From assembly GCF_030463535.1 (NCBI RefSeq), contig NC_132888.1, positions 3,107,980 through 3,171,979 on the forward strand: a stretch of DNA of 64,000 nt, in the 5' to 3' direction. The notes beneath the pieces are model-generated. The model was given only the letters and a program-made list of their open reading frames with translations. It made no database searches and was not told the origin of the DNA. Position 1 is the first letter of the stretch. Every line of letters starts with the position of its first letter. Positions 27,101 through 38,937 of this stretch are shown here, in pieces. The translations under genes were made by a program, and so were the position numbers. Source of the DNA: Salminus brasiliensis (lineage: Eukaryota > Chordata > Actinopteri > Characiformes > Bryconidae).

Positions 27101-30100
27101 GCAAAAATAAATTACAAAAAAAGTTTTAAATAAAAAATTAAGAACATGAAGTAAAAACAAAGGAAGATTACTAAAATTGTAAAACATCAATTAAAATAAC
27201 AATACATGCAGGAATGGTAAGAAAAAATATAAAACAGTCAGTAGGAATAAAGGAAATCAATCCATGTAAAAATAAAAAATATATTTATTTATTTATTTAT
27301 TTTTACATGGGTACGTCATGGTACTCGGTATGGGAGATTATTTGGATAGCAGTTTCAAAAATTGTACGCTGTTGGTGCGTTTTAGTCTACATTACAAAAT
27401 ATTGCGATAAATATCATATCGTAAAAAATTGTCTTTAAATATTGTGATATAATTTTTTTCCCGCCCAGCTTTAGATGTAACTAAGCAATAAGTAATGGTA
27501 ATTGAGAAACAGTCAAATAGTGAGGATATCATTTAATAAGTCTTGGGGTCAGGAACAGTAGTAGGCGTGGCTAGAGGCCTCTGCCTAAATGTCAAGTGGA
27601 AGCCAGTTGTATTGAAGACCTTTTGAATCCCAGTGCAAGAGCATCTCTGCTACCAATAAGGGATAAACATGACTGTGTGGAAGAGCATCTCCAGCGAGAA
27701 GGTCAGTGGCACTATCCCTGGGGAGATGTGGAGGCAGACATGTGGCTTTGGTTGTGCTGAATACCTCCATGAGATCATGCATAGGTTGGTTGGAGACTTG
27801 AGGACTCTTAATGAAGGTGGATATACAGGCCAGCTTTAGCTAGCTGGGTCCAGTTAATGGTTGGGTTATGTTGCTGAGGCCATGGGGGCCCTAAGATGAG
27901 TTAGTGGGAGGGTGAATATAGTGCTAAGGAGGACGGTGATTTCTTGTGTATGGTCCTGTTAGTGATAAGGGCTCCCGTACCTACTGGCCTTCTATCCAAG
28001 GCTCAAACATAGTGTAATCCCTATAGAGGACAGCAGGTCAAACGCAGGGAAGGTGTAGGGTTTCTAACTTGGTCACATGTCCTTCCACACCTCTACTACA
28101 AGAGCAGGAGACTTGGTGACGACCAAAGCCAAATGATGAAGGTATTAGTGGAGTCCGGTTTAGTTTGTACCATGGATCAGGTGTGTGAATTGAAGATCTG
28201 ATGATCAGTAGGCAGCAATGCAGTGCACAAAATTGCTGGAGGAGGCATGAAACCCAGTGAAGGGAAGGCGGTAGAAGAGTTATATGGCTGAACATGGCAA
28301 TGGTGACGGTTGAATTGGGCTGGTGTTTTCTGGATCAGCTGGAGGGAATTATGGCACACATAGGAAGACCACATCAGGCCCCTGCAGCTGATCCAGAATG
28401 CAGCGGCACAGGTCGGGTCGTCTTCTGCGTTTCGAAGTTCAGCCATGTTCAGCTCCTCCTCATCTGCTGCTGAGTTCTCTCTTCACTGTGGCTTCTTGTA
28501 GCTGCTGCCCAGGTCATTAGATTCAGACCCCTGACTCTGGCCTACAAAGCCAAGACTGGACCAGCCAGCCCCTCCGTACTTGATGGCGATGGTCAAAAGC
28601 TGATCTGCACCAAGAGCCCTTCCAGCTTCAAGTACGGCTCGGCTCGACCCGCCATCCTTTAAGATCCACGGACGACGAGCGTCCAGACTTTTTACTGTCC
28701 TGCACCGAAGTGGTGGAACGAGCTTCCCCTGGGTGTCCGAACAGCAGAGTCCAACGCTCGCTGTCTTCAAACCCAGACTGAAGACCTTCCTCTTCTGAGA
28801 GTACTTGGGTGAAGAGTAGAGTATTATGGGCTCCATACTGACTAGAGTCTAAGATTAGAGGAGCTTTGAATTTTAGTCTATTTAAACTAGCTGAGGTTAT
28901 TCTTGAGTAAATAGTGAAGCTCTTTTGTGGAGAAGAGCGTCTGTTAAATGCCATAAATGTAAATATATGTGCTGAAGAACATCTGGCATGAATGGTTCTC
29001 TGTCTCTGAATGGTTCCAGAAATATGGCTTTTCGTCTGTGGCTTATCTAGTCTTTGGATGCCAACTCTATTGAGCATCTTTGATAGACAATGGAAAGGGC
29101 TATTTAGTTGGCAGCAACTGCACACAGCATCTACAGCATCTTGCAGAAACTATGGTCAAGCAAATTCCTGCTAAAGGCCATGGAAAGTTCAGTACAGCAC
29201 TAGACAGGTGTGCCTAAAAAATTGTCAGGCAGTGTTCAATAGAACCTTTGACTGGCATTTCATTGTAGCTCATTGTCTTCATCATCTGTCGTCTTCATCT
29301 TTAACTTGAATAACTATCCTTTTGTCTCTGTTTTCAGTACTACAACCTCAACGGAAAAATGCCTCACATCACGTACGAGTACACAGTGCCTCGCATAGAA
29401 GACCCTAGGACGTCCACCCCGGCCTCCTCCACCCTGGAGCAGCCTCAGCTGGGCAGTCTCATGGTGGCAGCACTCAAAGCCCCAGCTGTTCCAGAGCTTG
29501 CAACCAACGCCTCCTCTCCAGTCCTCCCTTTCTCCGAAAATGAGATTGAGGCTCGTGGACAGTTAAAGAAGGAGGTGAACCAAAGCTCTCCTGCTGCTTC
29601 TAAGGAAAGGTTGGAGGTACGTGGCGGTCCTGAAGATGTGCGGTGGGAGCTCCAGGCCCCACATAACCTCAGCAAACCAGCAGTGGTTCTGCCCTTCAGA
29701 CCGGCTGAGCTCCACAATGAGCTGGAGAGCGGTGTACACCGTCCTGCCTTTGGTAAGCACAGATTTTAGACATCAGTTAAGAGCAGTGAACCTTTTAGAC
29801 CTTTTAAAGGCCTGTTTTTTTGGGCCACACTTCAATCCCTAACTCTCAGAACTGCATAATGTCTGTAAAGTAGTACAAGTATATCAGTACAGAGGAAAAG
29901 TCTAGCCCATCCAGCTTCAGGAACCTTGGGAACACTTCATGACTTTTAACCCCTGCCATAATTTCCATTAGTTTTTAATAGGGCCTAATATAGAACCCTG
30001 AGGGACTCCACAGACTCCGCTAAGCTAAACAGCTGTGTAGTAGATTACACTTCAGGATTAATAACTTAATTGTTGACCCAGGGTTTAAGAGGTTAAAGTG

Positions 30101-31975
30101 GTTGCAGATTATAAAAGACTGTGTATGTCACACGTCCCGATTTGAGTTTTGCTGATTGGTATTGATAAAACGTCCATCGCACGCTAAACAACTAGGGATC
30201 ATCTGCTACACAACCCCAAAACAGGTTCCCGCAGCTATTTGCACTGCCCCAAAAGGAAAGAAATGGGGGAAACTGCCTTTATGTGAGGTTGTGGGTGAGA
30301 AAATAGAGTTTGCATGATCTGTACAGACTGTAGAGAGAGTTGTAGGTACAGCACATACTGGAGACTACCCTACATATGTTGGCTTCTTATACAAATTTCC
30401 CTTCCAAATGGGTGATGTCCCAATACTTTTGTCCATATTGTTTACTTTGGTCTCCTCCAGGTTCAGACTCCAACCTCATTGAAGGTGACTCCTCCAGCCT
30501 GAAGAATGAGACCCAGACCGCTGGCCAGCCTGTGGCGAAGGGTCTCGTCTATGAGCTTCTATCCCAGGCCACAGGCCCCCAGCTGCCATGCACAGACCCT
30601 GCGGCTCTCTCTGACTGTGCCCTCCTGAAGCTCAACTCCAGCTCCTCTCTGGATAACAGCCTGGCTCTGGAGGTCTACCCCGGCAGCCTGGACCTGCACG
30701 CTTCTGAAGGAGAGCTGGTGTTGGGGCAGCAGTCTGAGGCCAACAGCACAAAGGCCCGCCAAACTAACCTCCTCCGGCTCCACCAGGTAGAGCCAGTGCA
30801 GGTCCCTCACACTGAGAGGTAAGGGGCGTCCATGTCTTTAGAGATGGAAAGTACAGTGCCATGATGATGATGATGATGATTTTGGAGGCTTAAGCTGGAG
30901 GTTTTTGCCATGGCCTTCACTGCCCCCCAATATAAACATCACTGCAAATCTGTGGATAGACTTCAAAAGAGCAGAGCAGCAAGACAACCCTTAAATTTAA
31001 CAGATCTGAAGGCCTTTTACAGGAAGAATGATTGGCGCAAATCCCCCAAGCAAGACCATGCAGTGCCCAAACTTTTGCTTCAGATCTGGAAATAAAGTAG
31101 TAATTAGTGGGTTTTTTGCATACATTTTGGGGTGTCCAAACTTTTGCATACTACTGTAATTATACTTACTCTTGTTTCTTTAGTGCTCAGTTGACTTCAA
31201 ATAATGCTGCCTTAAGGAAACACCAGGGTATGCTTATTATACTATATGGACAAAAGTATTGGGACACCTATCCATTCATTGTTTCTTCTGAAATCCAAGA
31301 GTATTAAGCATTTATCCTGCTTTTGTTAGAGTAACTGTCTAGACAAGAAGGCTTTCTACTAGATTTTGGAGGAGCATTGCTGTGAGGATTTGATTGCATT
31401 TAACAACAAGTGCATTAAAGAGGTCAGGATGTTTGATGATGATCACCACCCCACCTCATCATCCCCAACTCCTCAGCTCATCACAAAAAATATTGGATGG
31501 AGCTCCACCATCATCATTCCAGAGAACTCAGGTCTTCCACTGCTCCACAGCTCCTCTAGCCCACGTCTGGAATTAGGCAGCATGGTGCCAATAGCTTCAT
31601 CATGCTTATCTGCTCCAGAGAGTCCTATTATATTGGCAGTACTTCTCTACAGGGACTAGACAAGCTGTGTGTGTGCATTTGCACATGTGTGTCAGCAATG
31701 GGTGCATCTTAAAATAGCTGAATGCATTCATTAGAATAGGTGTCCAAAAATATTTGGACATATGGTGTATATTATATTAAAATTGCTTCCTTATTTTCTC
31801 TCTCTCCACTGCAGTAATGAGTTTGACGTGGTGTCTCTCGACCATGACGTCAGTCTGGCTGATATGTACCGATGGAAGGTATCTGCGTACGCACCCTGCA
31901 GTTCAACATGTACCACAGGTGCAATTATGAACCACCACCACACAGACAGTTCAAGTACAGTTAGTGCAAGTGTAC

Positions 31976-32019
<44 letters not shown>

Positions 32020-32294
32020 AAGTGTGTACAGATCAACACACTGTTACTAACCCAGCGAATTACACACTTGGGCACCTCAGTCTGAACTCCCCTCTGTCTC
32101 TCTCTGTCTTTCTCGTAGGGATCAGCACCTCCTATGCTTTGTGTGTGAGGTATGATGGCTCAGAGGTGGATGAGAGCTATTGCGATTCTTTGACCCGACC
32201 GGAGCCCACTCATGAGTTCTGCACAGGCAAGGAGTGCCCACCAAGGTCAGGGAGAGCAGATGCAGTGTGTGTCTGTCATGCAGTGCATGTGTAA

Positions 32295-32373
<79 letters not shown>

Positions 32374-34895
32374 GCTGCTTGAATGTAGTAGTGTGTAGTC
32401 TGTGTTTGATTATGTCTGATATGCATTTCTACATTTATATATATATATTTTGGTCGTTAATTTACATTTATTTATATATTATAATCTTTATTTATGCACA
32501 ATTAGATTTGTATGTGAAAATCACTAATTGTCTTATTAGCTGTAAAAAAAAAAAGCACTGATGCATCATTTTATGCAAATTACTGAGCATGCAGTATTAC
32601 GTGTTATTAGGGTGTAATTGGCAGCACTTTGATTCATGTGGGCTGTAGATAGTGGAACCTTTATTAATACAACAAGAATTGTTCTATATTTTAAAGTGAA
32701 GTTCACATCATGACTAATTTAATGAGTCTATTAATTAGTCCATTATCTTTAGTATTCATGATTCTTTGGTTGTAAAAACAATTTATGTTTCTGTTATATC
32801 AGTATGAGTTCAGTCCATGTAAGAGTACAGTTTATCAGGCTTGGTTCTGCCCAGCATGTATTACACTGAAAAATACACTAAACAATAAATAGAATAAAGA
32901 ATAATAATATATAGAAGTACTAAAAGTAATAAAGGTTAAAAAAAAACATATATATATATATATTACTTTTAGTACCTATATAAGTAAATGTATAAATATA
33001 TGTAGAAGTACTAAAAATAATAATGGATGTAAAAAAAAAATACAAAAAAATCTGTAATCGTCCATATGTAGCCTGAGTAGACATCTATCTACAATTATTT
33101 GTACAGATATAATGATCTGTATATACAGCTGTACAAATAATCATAGTGCAAATGCTATGCATGTTATGTATCAATTCCAATCCTTTTGTTTGTATAAATA
33201 ATAATACAGCCACACACTTTAGATAAGAAGATAGGAGCTGCTAAATCCTAATTAATACTGAAATAAAAACACTTTATTTTTAACAGCAGTTCCTATAATG
33301 AGACATTCTGGACTGATTGATTTAGTTTAGCTGTTTCTAGTCTAGATTCAAGCGGCTCACTTTCAGTCAAAGCTCTTGAACCACAGATGGATATTTTCAT
33401 CTTCCACAGTAAAATATTTCCACACTGCAGCCTCTAACTGTTCTGTTGCCTTCTGAGAACGAGCCTCACTGCTGCAGGCAGGGAGTAATGTGCATTAGTC
33501 CAGAGGGTCTGCTAGAAAAAAATATCTGTTGGGTAATATAAGCCTGATTCAGTTCCGATCCTTTGTTTTTACCGCTGTGTTCTAAGGGAATGTATGTAGA
33601 AAATATATAGAATACCTCACCTATAATAAAGACACTCCGTTCGCTGAACTATATGGTTGTTTTCTGTGCCAGTGTTACTGATTTGCACTAATTAGAGATT
33701 TTACTTACTGTTTGATGTTAAATTAAAGAATATAAATCAGTATAAAATGAAATCAAGTCATTGAGGCCTGCTGTTCTGGACCTGTGTGTAAGGTGGGAGA
33801 CGAGCCGCTGGAGTGAATGTTCGCGGACGTGTGGCGAGGGTTTTCAGTTTCGGACGGTGCGCTGCTGGAAGATGATGGCCCCGGGGTTCGACAGCTCTGT
33901 GTATGATGACCTGTGCCACGCTGCAGAGCTGCAGAAGCCCATGGCTCGCAAGGCCTGCAAGAGCAAATCCTGTGGCCCTCAGTGGGAGGTGTCCGACTGG
34001 TCTGAGGTCAGCACTGTGTTCACCCTAGAAGACCTCTTGCTGTACTTTATATCACTCTTTAAGTTCATACCATGCGTTTGTTAGTAGATTATGTTTATTA
34101 CTTCGGTTAATTATGTTATTGTTTGGCATCAAAACCACTCATACACATTCAAACGTAAATATAGTTCATTATGTAAAGCAGCAGAATGAGCTGTTTAAGG
34201 GTCTTCTGTTTTGTATGTGTATGATCAGTCGTATTATCCCTGATGTCAGAATTTGGTCTAGATTGCTTGCATAGTTTGCTGACTATTGTACTCACTTAGA
34301 AAAGGCCACTACTTATTATTACTACATTTTTTTATCTATTAATTTTTTTGATAAAGTGGTTCTATACAGAATTTAATTTAAATGTTGTTTTTTTGCTTTT
34401 ATATATAAAAAAAAACCTTTTGTCTCCATTTAATAAATTTAAGCCACAGGTTATTATATACTGTAGGTGAAAAAACTAATGGGTTGGTTTTAACTAGCGT
34501 TGCAAAGAAGTGGAAAATTTCTGATAAATGTCCAGTAAATTACTGTTATCTATACTGGGCACTTTAGCTTGGGAACTTTTTCTTTACTTTCCATAGACAT
34601 TTTGAGAACTTTGGGAAATTATGCAAATTTATTAAAATGTATAGGAAATATTGGATCATTTAAATTAACTATACCATACACTCATACACTACTATCATCA
34701 ATTCAATTCAATTTTTTTTTTTTTTTGTTTTGTTTTTTTTTGTCAACAATACACATTAAAGCAGAACAATACAAATTAGAAATCATCTGGACAGATGCTG
34801 TACATGTGATAGAGGAATGAACAGTGAATGCAGGGGGTGTGGTTTTCTCAATAGCCATGCAGTGTGTAATCTGAGTTAACTGGCTGAACTCCCAG

Positions 34896-34956
<61 letters not shown>

Positions 34957-36444
34957 TATCGGAGTGTAAGTGTAAGAACTCGTGTGTTTGCTGTGCTGCA
35001 GTGTTCGGCGCGCTGTGGAGGTCGTGGTGTGAGGAGTAGGGAGGTGCGCTGCTCAATGGACGCTCGCCTGTGTAACGAATCTACTCGTCCTCCCAGCCAA
35101 AGGGAGTGTGAAGGGCCACCGTGTGACCGCCGATGGACGGTCTCTGACTGGGGGCCTGTGAGTTTCTCTGTGTTTTTGCTGGGATATTTTCTGTAGCATT
35201 AACAGTATTGTTCACCGTGGTATAGAAGGACGCCCCTGTTTTACACCCTCAGATTATTGTTTATTATTAGTTGCTATTATTTGCTTTATTTGATCATTTT
35301 TAAAGTCTAATGTTTCCTAATGTGAACTTCAATCAACTAAAGTTTACAATTTTTGCATAATTGAGTCATTTTTGATAAATTAATCACAGTATCTGACATT
35401 CTTTGCTGAGTATACACTATGTCCAAATATTTGTGGACACCCCCTCTAATGAATGCATTCAGTTACTTTAGGTCGCACCCATTGCTGACAGAGGTGTGCA
35501 GATGTGTGCGTGTGCACAGCTTGTCTAGTCCCTGCAGAGAAGCATTGATGGTGCTCCATCCAGTAGTTTTGGGATGAGTTATGGAGTTGTGGATGAGGTT
35601 TGGGTGATGATCATCCAACATCCTAAGATTAAACACTCTTGTCTTCATTGAATACAATCAAATCCTCACAGCAATGTAGACAACCTTCTCTGGACAGTAT
35701 AGATTACAGTTATTCCAACAAAAGCAGGATTAACTCTTTTTAATAGCTTTCATGAACAGGTGTCCACATACTTTTGTCCAGATAGTGTATCATAAATATC
35801 GCTATAAATAGTCTTGGTTAATTGGATTTAATTTAAATATAAAATTGAATAGAATAAAATGACTTTCAGTGAGGAAGCCTTTACAGGCATTACGCTCCGT
35901 TCACCAGCACTGTGAACTGTTCCCTGTAATTAAGCAGATCTTTGGAATTCCTCGTTGTCTTGCCTCTAATGCTTTGATTCATTAGTATTAAGCTGTCTGT
36001 TACCATCTCTTCACCCCCGGATCTGTTCGCCGGTTCTGCCCTCGTTCCTCCTGGCTGCTGTCGAAGTGCTCAGGGTCGTGCGGAGAAGGCCGGATGACCC
36101 GGTACGTGGTGTGTAAGAGTGGGAATGGTAAGGTGATCTCAGATGGCCAGTGTGACCCGGACCTGAAGCCCCTGGCAGTGCATCCCTGTGGAGACCGAGA
36201 CTGTCCCGCCCACTGGGTGGAGCAGGAGTGGGAGCAGGTAACTGGATTTGCCTCTGATTTTCAGCTTTCAGAAGTTTTGGCTGCAGAGGGGAAAACAGTG
36301 GAACAGCTGTTTGACTAAATTGTAATGTTTTGTCATTAATTTCCATGTACAATTACCTATATTAATCATTTTTAATACATATATGTAGTTGTTCAGAGAG
36401 AGAGATACATTAGTACAAATAATAAAAATATAATAAATATGGAG

Positions 36445-36483
<39 letters not shown>

Positions 36484-36558
36484 TTATTTATTTCTATTTA
36501 TTGTTTAGTGTATTTTTCTCTTAGTGTAATACATGCTGGCCAGAACCAACCCTAATTA

Positions 36559-36632
<74 letters not shown>

Positions 36633-37765
36633 TTAATTAAATATATATATTTAATTATATCTTGCATTAAAATTTTTTTTAATGTAAGACAATTTAATAT
36701 ATATATTTAATTTTATAAATACATATAAATATGTATGTATGTGTGTATATATATATATGTATGTATGTATATATGCCTTGCATATCTTAAAATTGAAATA
36801 TAGATATTTCTATTTTAAGATATTTATGTGTGTGTATATGTATGTATGTATATATGCCTTGCATATCTTAAAATAGAAATATATATATTTTCATAGTTTT
36901 ATAAATTAATGACAAAACATTACAATGTACATCATAAGTTGCTGCACTATATCTAGCTCTGTGTGTGTGTGTGTGTATTTATATATAAATTATACACATA
37001 TGTATATCTCATTTTAAGTAAAATGCTAAGGCTTTGTGCGTAATATATGTTATGTTTTTTTATCTTATATATATATATATATATAAAATGTTATGTATTT
37101 TGTATAAATGTGCTGTTTCTCTGCTTTGATTATAAGCTGTTCTTGGCCTCATTTTTTTTTAGAAATATTCCATATGTATCAATAAATTAAAGAGCCCCAT
37201 CAACATGTGTAATAAAGCAGTATGTAAACATTGGTAAAGTTGCGTGGCATATTCTTTCATAGCATTTCCCAAGTCTGTGCGGTCCACAAACGAAGCTGCC
37301 TATTTCCAGTGTAGTGTGTTTGTGCTGTCACTAAAATTCCCCGAATTGTGTGCAGTGTAATGCTACCTGTGGCCGTGGGGTGAAGACCCGGCAGGTGGTG
37401 TGTGCTGGACTGGAAACCGGTGTGTTTAAGGAGTATCCGGAGCACATGTGTGCCGGAGCGCTGAAGCCCGAGCAAAACACCGCCTGCTTTGAGAGACCCT
37501 GCTCCAAATGGTTCACCACGGCCTGGTCCCAGGTAACACTGCTCTCTTTCAGCTGCTGGGTGGAGGGGGGTTATTTAAGCAAGTAGTTTGACCTAAAATC
37601 CTCCGGTTCACATTATAGAATTTACAGCTTGTGAGCTGGTGGCGGGGCGGTAGCTACGTTAGGATGTGTGGTCAAGCTATTCATTAAAGCATGTGCTTTA
37701 TAATGCACTCCAGAGACTGGTGTTTACATTGTATAATAGATCTTAGAGCTCAGACCTTTGCTTTA

Positions 37766-37798
<33 letters not shown>

Positions 37799-38874
37799 AT
37801 TGTGTGTTATACAGTGCAGTAAGACCTGTGGGAGTGGTGTGCGGGTGAGAGAGGTGAAGTGCTACCAGGGGGAGGAGATTGGCCATAGCTGTGATTCAGT
37901 TCTGAAGCCACAGGCCAGACAGAGCTGTGAGGTACAGGCCTGTCCCACCGAGGCACCAGGTAACTAACACACACACACGCACACACACAACCACACACTG
38001 CCACATGTCTACACTCATTGGTTTTGTGGGTTTTAAAATACTGACCGTATTTATCAGCCCCCAAATAATGAAAAGGGCCTCCCCCCTTATATAGCATATG
38101 GACAAAAGTATTGGGACACCTGCTCATTCACTGAATTCTTCTGAAATCAAGGATATTAAATAGAGTTTCTCCTGCTTTTGTTGGAGTAACTGTCTCTACT
38201 GTCCAGAGGAGAAGGATAGATTTTCGTGGAGCATTGCTGTGAGGATTTGATTGCATTCAGCGACAAGAGCGTTAGTGAGGTCAGGATGTTGGATGACCCA
38301 CCTCATCCCAAAAGTATTAGATGGAGCTCCACCATCTATCATTCCAGAGAACACAACTTTTCCACTACTCCACAGCTCCTCAATGCTGGGGGGCTTTATA
38401 CCCCTCTACTAGCCCACGCCTGGCATTAGGCAGCATGGTGCCAATAGGCTATAGGCTATGTAAATGAGCTCTGTTGTGATTGGCTGCCCGGCATTCTGTG
38501 CCTCCTTAGAAAAGCAGTGAGTACTGCCTATAGTATAGGACTCTCCGGAGCAGATAAGCATGAACCTATTTTTGGGATGAGGTGGGTGGTGATCGTTATC
38601 CAACATCCTGACCTCACTAATGCTCTTGTTGCTGAATACAATTAAATCCTCACAGCCAATGCTTCTCCAAAATCTAGTAGAAGCCTTCTTCCCTGGACAG
38701 TAGAGATGGTTACTCCAACAAAAGCAGGATTAACTTAGAAGAAGTAGTGAATGAGCAGGTGTCCCAATACTTTTGTCCAAATAGTGTATCTGCTCAGTCC
38801 TGTGTCCTGTGACTGTAAACTTCCAGAGTGCAGCTACAGGGTAAAAGCGATGATGGCATATTGACAGGAGATGG

Positions 38875-38937
<63 letters not shown>

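Noticed and set aside
28483-29125. Overlapping frames of 117 and 165 codons
   Set aside because: They fall in a dispersed retroelement fragment that also occurs at 26265 and 40990.
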